This document shows positions 33,085-38,414 of a stretch of 38,414 nt of DNA, one piece after another; the stretch's first letter is position 1, and each line of letters starts with the position of its first letter. The DNA comes from Anaerolineae bacterium (GTDB lineage: Bacteria; Chloroflexota; Anaerolineae; JAKLPW01). The DNA is taken from contig JAKLPW010000251.1 in NCBI GenBank assembly GCA_022013675.1, forward strand, positions 1 to 38,414, read 5' to 3'. Made by a program: the position numbers and the translations under genes. The notes beneath the pieces were generated by a model, which saw only the letters and a program-made list of their open reading frames with translations, ran no database searches and was not told where the DNA came from.

Positions 33085-35070
33085 ATGCTGCCAACGGCCT
33101 ATCCCTACAATCGTGACATCATCCTTGCTGCCTGGCACGAGTTTACCAGTCAGGGCACCTGTGATCTTGGCATTCTCGATCCAACCGTGGCGCGTTCGTG
33201 GCAACGTTGTCAACAGGCAGGGCTGGATCCGCATGCTTCCATGGCCACCTTGCCACGTCAGGATCCCGAAGCGCTTGAACGGCGGTTACATGCCCACTTT
33301 GACCTCATCGCTATCGCCCGCCCGTTCATGGAGGACATCTACCAATTCGTAGGAGAGCATGGTATCGTAATCTATCTTACCGACCGAGATCTCTGCATCC
33401 TGGATTCAGTAGGCGATCAGTCACTGCAGAAATCGTTGCATACTAGAGGCTTCGTGTCCAGATCGCACCTATCTGAAGATCTCATCGGCACCAACGCCGC
33501 AGCCCTGGCCCCAAGTGAGGGATTTCCCATTCAGGTGGTAGGACCTGAGCACTACTGCTCCACTCTTCACACCCTCAGCGACACCGCGGCTCCTATCCAT
33601 ACTCCGACAGGGGAAATGCTTGGCGTACTGAGCCTCGTCACCTTGGAGAGTGACAGCCATCCCCATACCTTGGGTATCGTCATGGCTGCGACCAAGGCAA
33701 TCGAGAACCAGTTGCGCACGGACCTGAGTCTCGCCGAGGCACATCAACACCTGGCAGAACTAAACATCTCCTTGCAGGCCATGAGCAAAGGTATAGTGTT
33801 CCTCAATCCCGAAGGTTGGATCACTCATATCAATGACCATGCTGGTGAAATCCTCGGTATATCCTCCCACAAGGCCATGGGACGCAGTTTACACTCTCTT
33901 GTTACACTCCCCAACGCAGTGGAAACAGCCATGGTAGAGCGGGTGTCGATGCCAGAGAAGGAAGTCGTCTTCCGAGCGATGGATGAGCCCCATCCCTGCA
34001 TGGCAAGCGTTGACGTACTGTGGCAAGGCTCAAACCTGTGCGGGTTTGTCCTCACCTTGGAACATACGGCACAGGTACGCCAGTTGGTACATCGCATGGT
34101 GGGTGCACGGGCCCACTTCACCTTCGACGACATCCTGGGACAGGCTTCAGAGATGAGGCGGGTATTGAACTACGCCCGCCTCACGGCCCAGGGCGATTCC
34201 AATGTGTTGCTTTTGGGCGAGAGTGGTACTGGCAAGGAGATGTTTGCCCAGGCCATTCACAACGAAGGTCGGCGGGCCAACGGCCCCTTCATCGAGATTG
34301 ACTGCGCGGCCATCCCCCGCGAGCTGATGGCCGGCGAGCTATTGGGTTACGAGAGGGCATTCGCCACAGCCGAAGAGGATGGTCGTCCAGGCAAGTTTGA
34401 ACTGGCCGATGGAGGCACCATCTTTCTCGATAACGTGGACGGAATGGCCCTGGACATGCAGGCTAGCCTGCTACGGATGATCTATACCAAGGAAGCCATC
34501 CGCCTGGGCGGCACCCGGATCATTTCCCTCGATGTGCGTATCATTGCCGCTTCTAGCAATGTAGATTTGGCCGATGAAGTGCGGCGGGGTAACTTTCGTG
34601 ATGACCTTTACCACCGTTTGTACGCTCTGACTCTCACTATTCCCCCGCTGCGAGAGCGAGGAAAAGACATTCTTCTGTTGATCGCTCACCTGACTCAGGA
34701 ATTCGCCCACCGTCTGGGCAAGACTGTTACTGTTTCGCTTGAGGCTTTAGCTGCGCTGCAATCGTATAGTTGGCCCGGGAACATCCGTGAGCTGGAAAAC
34801 GTGCTGGAACGAGCCATGCACACGGTGGAGGACGGCGAGTTGACTGTGAAACACCTACCCCGTGAGCTGCGTATGGCTACCATCGGCGACACGGATGTCG
34901 CTGTGACTACCCTTCAAGAGGCCGAGCGCCAGGCGATCATCCGCGCAGGGCGGGTCTTTCGGGGCAATACCATCAAAATGGCTGCCTCTCTGGGCATCAG
35001 TCGTACCACCCTATGGCGCAGGATTAAGGCTTTCAACCTATCCATAGAATCTTTCAAGGGAAAGCATTAG
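33085..35070 (+). CDS. dhaR: DhaR-like AAA+ transcriptional activator with degenerate sigma-54 motifs
   Basis: A 661-residue regulator with the AcoR/DhaR layout: N-terminal GAF-type sensor (about 70-210), a PAS-like region (about 220-340), an AAA+ domain (about 350-580) and a Fis-type helix-turn-helix at the end (IKMAASLGISRTTLWRRIKAF). Walker A is intact (GESGTGKE, 378-385). Two motifs needed by sigma-54 activators are not: the GAFTGA loop reads RAFATAE (from residue 424), and Walker B ends in D449-N450 instead of Asp-Glu. E. coli DhaR is also recalled to have a degenerate AAA+ domain and a very similar C-terminus, and to act on a sigma-70 promoter. The next genes are glpF, dhaK and dhaL, so control of glycerol/dihydroxyacetone use is the likely job. 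The ATG at 33085 has GGGAG about 11 nt upstream. Confidence 0.85.
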   Translation: MLPTAYPYNRDIILAAWHEFTSQGTCDLGILDPTVARSWQRCQQAGLDPHASMATLPRQDPEALERRLHAHFDLIAIARPFMEDIYQFVGEHGIVIYLTDRDLCILDSVGDQSLQKSLHTRGFVSRSHLSEDLIGTNAAALAPSEGFPIQVVGPEHYCSTLHTLSDTAAPIHTPTGEMLGVLSLVTLESDSHPHTLGIVMAATKAIENQLRTDLSLAEAHQHLAELNISLQAMSKGIVFLNPEGWITHINDHAGEILGISSHKAMGRSLHSLVTLPNAVETAMVERVSMPEKEVVFRAMDEPHPCMASVDVLWQGSNLCGFVLTLEHTAQVRQLVHRMVGARAHFTFDDILGQASEMRRVLNYARLTAQGDSNVLLLGESGTGKEMFAQAIHNEGRRANGPFIEIDCAAIPRELMAGELLGYERAFATAEEDGRPGKFELADGGTIFLDNVDGMALDMQASLLRMIYTKEAIRLGGTRIISLDVRIIAASSNVDLADEVRRGNFRDDLYHRLYALTLTIPPLRERGKDILLLIAHLTQEFAHRLGKTVTVSLEALAALQSYSWPGNIRELENVLERAMHTVEDGELTVKHLPRELRMATIGDTDVAVTTLQEAERQAIIRAGRVFRGNTIKMAASLGISRTTLWRRIKAFNLSIESFKGKH

Positions 35071-35190
35071 CTGCTCGCTGATTACCCGATCGCGTTCTGT
35101 ATCATAACAATCAGCCAAAAAGGAGTGTTCTGAGAAAAAACGCCATTGAGATTCCAAGTGTTTCAATATGCAACACTTCGAGGAAAACCA

Positions 35191-35218
35191 TTGACACCAC
35201 CGCCTTCTGAGGTATAAT
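35191..35218 (+). promoter_or_regulatory. Consensus sigma-70 promoter of the leader/small RNA
   Basis: Perfect TTGACA (35191-35196), a 16-nt spacer and perfect TATAAT (35213-35218). Confidence 0.75.
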
Positions 35219-35326
35219 AGAGGTGTGACATGCATAAGGAAGTTGCCTGCCATGTGATTAGGGTATCCCAAGGGGGGGGAGCGTGCTCAAGTCATCCGGG
35301 CCAGTAGAGGCTACTCGTGGGTTTGG

Positions 35327-35362
35327 CACTTGGGAATTGGCCAGCGTGCACTTGGGTGTTGG
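35327..35362 (+). repeat. Two direct repeats CACTTGGGnnTTGG
   Basis: Copies at 35327-35340 and 35349-35362, 22 bp apart (two helical turns). They could be part of an RNA fold or tandem protein-binding sites, for example for the DhaR-like regulator. Confidence 0.55.
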
Positions 35363-35379
35363 TGCTGTGTGACGAGACA

Positions 35380-35428
35380 AGGAGGCATCTATCCGAGCAA
35401 AGCTCGGATAGATGCCTCCTTTCTTGTT
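35380..35428 (+). terminator. Very strong intrinsic terminator upstream of glpF
   Basis: A perfect 19-bp stem (35380-35398 with 35402-35420) on an AAA loop is followed by TTTCTTGTT. It lies 170 bp before the glpF start and well after the dhaR stop. Confidence 0.9.
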
Positions 35429-35569
35429 GAACAGTGGAGCGAGTGAGGAAGCGGTGGACCCTCGGACGCGTTCTCTTTCGATGAGGGCCACGCCAAAGAT
35501 GGGAAAGGGGGTGATTCTACAGACAATGGAGTCGGCGTTCTCAGTACCATCCGTCTTGACAGAACAGCG

Positions 35570-35575
35570 TATAAT
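35570..35575 (+). promoter_or_regulatory. -10 box close to glpF
   Basis: A perfect TATAAT sits 20 nt before the glpF ATG, with no -35 box at the right distance (a TTGACA at 35556 is too close). Such promoters often depend on an activator; the DhaR-like protein is the obvious candidate. The leader would be very short, with AAGGAG at its 5' end. Confidence 0.35.
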
Positions 35576-35595
35576 ACGAAAAGGAGAGAAGCACA

Positions 35596-36384
35596 ATGAA
35601 GAAGAACGGTCTGAAGGGCGAGTTCATTGGTGAGGTGTTCGGGACATTCATCTTGATTCTCCTCGGTGATGGTGTTGTCGCCAACGTCGGGCTGGCCCCG
35701 CGCCTGGCGGCACCGGCCTACAACTGGAACACGATTGTCTTTGGGTGGTGCTTCGCGGTCGTCGTGGCCGTGTATGTCACTGCTGGCGTCTCCGGCGCGC
35801 ACATCAACCCAGCCGTCACGTTGGCTATGGCGGTGAAGCGCGGGTTCTCCTGGTCCAAGGTCGTCCCCTACTGGATCGCACAGATGCTTGGTGCCTTCCT
35901 TGGAGCGCTCGGCGTGTACCTGACGCACATGGATGGCCTGGTGGCATCGGGCATGCCCAATGTCTGGTGCACCGGCCCTGGCGCCATCTTCTCGACAACC
36001 TTCTGGGGAGGCGCAGGGGGATCGCCCTTGGGAAGCTACTCGCTGGCCACGGCGTTTGTCACAGAGGTCTTCGGCACGGCCGTGCTCCTGTGGGGCATCC
36101 TGGCTGCCTTTGACGCGAAGAACACTGCCATCGGGGCAAATCTTGGCCCGTTACTGGTGGGATTCGTCGTTCTGGCGGTGGGCCTTTCCCTGGGTGGCCC
36201 CAGTGGCTACGCCATCAACCCCGCCCGTGACCTTGGCCCGCGCATCTTCGGGGCACTCGTTGGCACCACCGGTCTCTTCGACGGTCTCTACTGGCTGCTG
36301 CCACCCGTCATCGGGGCACTCATCGGTGGCGTTCTGGGCGTTTTCACCTATGATTGGTTCGTTACCCCCAACCTGCCTGAGTAG
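35596..36384 (+). CDS. glpF: Aquaglyceroporin (glycerol uptake facilitator)
   Basis: MIP-family channel of 262 residues with six membrane spans and two half-helices. The two NPA motifs are present: HINPAV (71-73) and AINPARDLGPR (208-210). The aspartate directly after NPAR (D212) is the mark of glycerol-conducting members over pure water channels. AAGGAG lies about 9 nt before the ATG. It stands between the DhaR-like regulator and dhaK, consistent with bringing in glycerol or dihydroxyacetone for the kinase. No glycerol kinase or glycerol dehydrogenase gene is in the window. Confidence 0.95.
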   Translation: MKKNGLKGEFIGEVFGTFILILLGDGVVANVGLAPRLAAPAYNWNTIVFGWCFAVVVAVYVTAGVSGAHINPAVTLAMAVKRGFSWSKVVPYWIAQMLGAFLGALGVYLTHMDGLVASGMPNVWCTGPGAIFSTTFWGGAGGSPLGSYSLATAFVTEVFGTAVLLWGILAAFDAKNTAIGANLGPLLVGFVVLAVGLSLGGPSGYAINPARDLGPRIFGALVGTTGLFDGLYWLLPPVIGALIGGVLGVFTYDWFVTPNLPE

Positions 36385-36440
36385 TCCTAGGCAGCCGATC
36401 TGTGCTATGCTGAACGTGGTGTAGCTCGACTACAAGTAGA

Positions 36441-36483
36441 CAGGAGGGAAGCAAGCAGGGAACGATCCTCTTCTTCCCTCCTG
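36441..36483 (+). other. Long-loop inverted repeat between glpF and dhaK
   Basis: An 11-bp perfect inverted repeat (CAGGAGGGAAG at 36441-36451 with its complement at 36473-36483) closes a 21-nt loop. No T-run follows, so it is more likely an mRNA processing or stabilising structure than a terminator. Confidence 0.5.
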
Positions 36484-36522
36484 AGCAGCAACACGGATAA
36501 CTAGAAAGGAGAGAGAGAGAGC

Positions 36523-37524
36523 ATGAAGAAACTCATCAACAAAGCAGAGGATGTAGTGAAAGAGGAATTGGAGGGTGTCGCCCTGGCCCATGCAGACCTG
36601 GTCAAGGTGCACTTTGATCCTGATTTCGTTTACCGCGTCGATGCCCCTGTAAAGGGCAAAGTGGCTGTCATCTCCGGCGGCGGCAGTGGCCACGAGCCGA
36701 TGCACGGCGGCTTTGTGGGCATGGGCATGCTGGATGCAGCCTGTCCCGGTCAGGTATTCACATCACCGACCCCGGACCAGATGCTCGAAGCCACCAAGAT
36801 GGTGGACGGTGGCGCAGGCGTGCTCCACATCGTCAAGAACTACAGCGGCGACATCATGAACTTCGAGATGGCGGCCGACATGGCTAGTGACGAGGGGATT
36901 AAGGTGGAAGCCGTCATCATCGACGACGACGTTGCCGTGAAGGACTCCCTGTACACACAGGGGCGTCGCGGTGTAGGAACTACCGTGCTGGCCGAGAAGA
37001 TCTGTGGCGCTGCGGCGGAGAAGGGACTCGATCTCAAGAAAGTGGCCAATCTGTGTCGCAAGGTGAACGGCTGGGGTCGCACCATGGGGATGGCCCTCAC
37101 GTCCTGCATTGTGCCAATGGCAGGCAAGCCCACCTTCGATTTGGCCGATGATGAGATGGAAATCGGGATCGGTATCCACGGTGAGCCTGGCCGTAAACGG
37201 ATGAAAGTCAAGACGGCTGACGAGGTCACTGAGATGCTGGCCGAGGCGATCATATCCGATCTGCCCTACAAGGCCGGCGACAAGGTCCTGGCCTTCGTGA
37301 ACGGCATGGGCGGCACACCCCCCATCGAGTTGTACATCATCTACCGAAAACTCGAGCAAATCTGCGACGCGAAGGGTATCAAGATCGTGCGCAATCTCAT
37401 CGGCCCTTACATCACCTCCCTGGAGATGCAGGGATGCTCCATCACTCTGTTGAAGATGGACGATGAACTGCTCGAACTGTGGGACGCCCCGGTTAATACC
37501 CCTGGTCTGCGCTGGGGTGTGTAG
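36523..37524 (+). CDS. dhaK: Dihydroxyacetone kinase subunit DhaK
   Basis: Substrate-binding subunit (333 residues) of the phosphotransferase-type dihydroxyacetone kinase. The GGGSGHEP loop (52-59) and H219 in GIGIHGEPG, the histidine that forms the hemiaminal with dihydroxyacetone, are present. AAGGAG lies 11 nt before the ATG, and the spacer is a run of GA repeats. It needs DhaL, the next gene, for ADP-bound phosphoryl transfer. Because the subunits are separate, the phosphoryl donor should be a PTS-type DhaM, not seen in the window. Confidence 0.96.
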   Translation: MKKLINKAEDVVKEELEGVALAHADLVKVHFDPDFVYRVDAPVKGKVAVISGGGSGHEPMHGGFVGMGMLDAACPGQVFTSPTPDQMLEATKMVDGGAGVLHIVKNYSGDIMNFEMAADMASDEGIKVEAVIIDDDVAVKDSLYTQGRRGVGTTVLAEKICGAAAEKGLDLKKVANLCRKVNGWGRTMGMALTSCIVPMAGKPTFDLADDEMEIGIGIHGEPGRKRMKVKTADEVTEMLAEAIISDLPYKAGDKVLAFVNGMGGTPPIELYIIYRKLEQICDAKGIKIVRNLIGPYITSLEMQGCSITLLKMDDELLELWDAPVNTPGLRWGV

Positions 37525-37701
37525 GTCACTGACCATCGGCCTGGGATGAAATCGCCTAATCGATCAGTCTTCCTGACCATCCCGAAGTCTGTCGATGACG
37601 CTCGTGGATGGTCGGGAAGGGGAAGTGTGTCCCTTGCTTCGGCAAGCAAGAGAGTACTTCTATGGCGACCAGTCGAAGAGCTCACAAAGGAGACATTCTG
37701 T
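37525..37701 (+). other. Structured spacer between dhaK and dhaL
   Basis: The 177-nt spacer contains an inverted repeat GACCATC/GATGGTC and a compact CTTGC-TTCG-GCAAG hairpin with a UUCG tetraloop (around 37634-37650). No gene is seen. These may set the relative amounts of the two subunits. Confidence 0.4.
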
Positions 37702-38373
<672 letters not shown>

Positions 38374-38414
38374 GTGTGAAGTGCACTATTCCGCAAGAGG
38401 AGCTTAGTGCTCCA

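Larger units (their letters stand above)
35225..35428 (+). ncRNA. Candidate small RNA or attenuated leader
   Basis: A ~200-nt unit runs from a consensus promoter to a perfect intrinsic terminator and contains no convincing gene. A 26-codon frame from an ATG at 35230 has no ribosome binding site. The sequence has an 8-G run, local hairpins (GTAG/CTAC near 35304) and two direct repeats. I could not match it to 6S, SRP, tmRNA, RNase P or any common riboswitch. It may be an independent small RNA or a leader in which termination is regulated before glpF. Confidence 0.4.
35071..35595. other. Intergenic region between dhaR and glpF
   Basis: About 525 bases containing a promoter, a candidate non-coding transcript with direct repeats, a very strong terminator, and a TATAAT close to the glpF start. 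These are listed separately. A minus-strand open frame at 35258-35596 shows no recognisable protein. Confidence 0.6.

Noticed and set aside
35230-35310. Leader peptide starting MHKEVACH
   Set aside because: No ribosome binding site, and the start would be within a few bases of the transcript end.
35225-35428. 6S RNA, SRP RNA, tmRNA or a known riboswitch
   Set aside because: Conserved motifs of these classes were not found and no long closing stem joins the two ends, so only a generic non-coding call is made.
35556-35575. TTGACA plus TATAAT as a full promoter for glpF
   Set aside because: The spacer is only 8 nt, so the two hexamers cannot work together; only the -10 box is kept as tentative.
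36763-37536. 257-codon open frame on the minus strand
   Set aside because: Antisense shadow of dhaK, which is certain from its motifs.

Overview
The window reads as a chromosomal segment of a free-living bacterium, most likely a member of the Chloroflexota (Anaerolineae-like). This rests on protein style and gene order, not on a marker gene: no rRNA or tRNA is visible. Pointers are the secreted beta-helix protein with a GSLRQAI-type N-terminal segment, the multi-GAF soluble histidine kinase, the cyclic-2,3-diphosphoglycerate-synthetase-like GTPase, and a Firmicutes/Chloroflexota-type housekeeping cluster (rpe, rpmB, asp23, fakA, degV, recG, coaD, DUF177, rpmF, asp23, nusB). Many promoters fit the sigma-70 consensus with a 17-nt spacer. 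No insertion sequence, prophage or CRISPR array is seen.

Layout. 1-2.3 kb: secreted parallel beta-helix protein ending at a clear terminator. 2.3-3.7 kb (minus): thioredoxin reductase and a DUF1858 redox-disulfide protein. 3.8-6.4 kb: YibE/F membrane protein and an unrecognised membrane-anchored protein. 6.4-8.5 kb (minus): transketolase. 8.6-10.1 kb: class III aminotransferase. 10.5-15.3 kb (minus): a three-gene sulfate-activation operon consisting of an ATP sulfurylase fused to an alkaline-phosphatase-superfamily domain, APS kinase with an odd C-terminal tail, and a stand-alone phosphodiesterase of the same superfamily. 15.3-16.8 kb: divergent PLP enzyme of the cysteine/threonine synthase fold. 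16.8-17.4 kb: beheaded MscS pseudogene. 17.5-32.6 kb (minus): histidine kinase, cDPG synthetase-like protein, phosphate butyryltransferase-like enzyme, then the housekeeping cluster, with rpmB on the plus strand. 32.9-38.4 kb: glycerol/dihydroxyacetone island (DhaR-type regulator, aquaglyceroporin, DhaK, DhaL), cut off where dhaM would be expected.

How the genes work together. The 10.5-15.3 kb operon should make APS and PAPS. The two phosphodiesterase-type domains, one fused in cis to Sat, have no obvious textbook role there, and this is the best candidate for an undescribed system. The dha island fits glycerol entry through GlpF and phosphorylation of dihydroxyacetone by DhaK/DhaL, under a DhaR-like AAA+ regulator whose GAFTGA and Walker B motifs are degenerate, which suggests it does not work with sigma-54. 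FakA and DegV form a fatty-acid kinase pair.

Non-coding points: a dispersed 19-nt palindrome (three copies, one at the break of the MscS remnant), an inverted pair of hairpins at 3.7 kb, a promoter-to-terminator unit at 35.2-35.4 kb that may encode a small or leader RNA, a possible AUC start codon, and a (GT)16 tract directly after dhaL.
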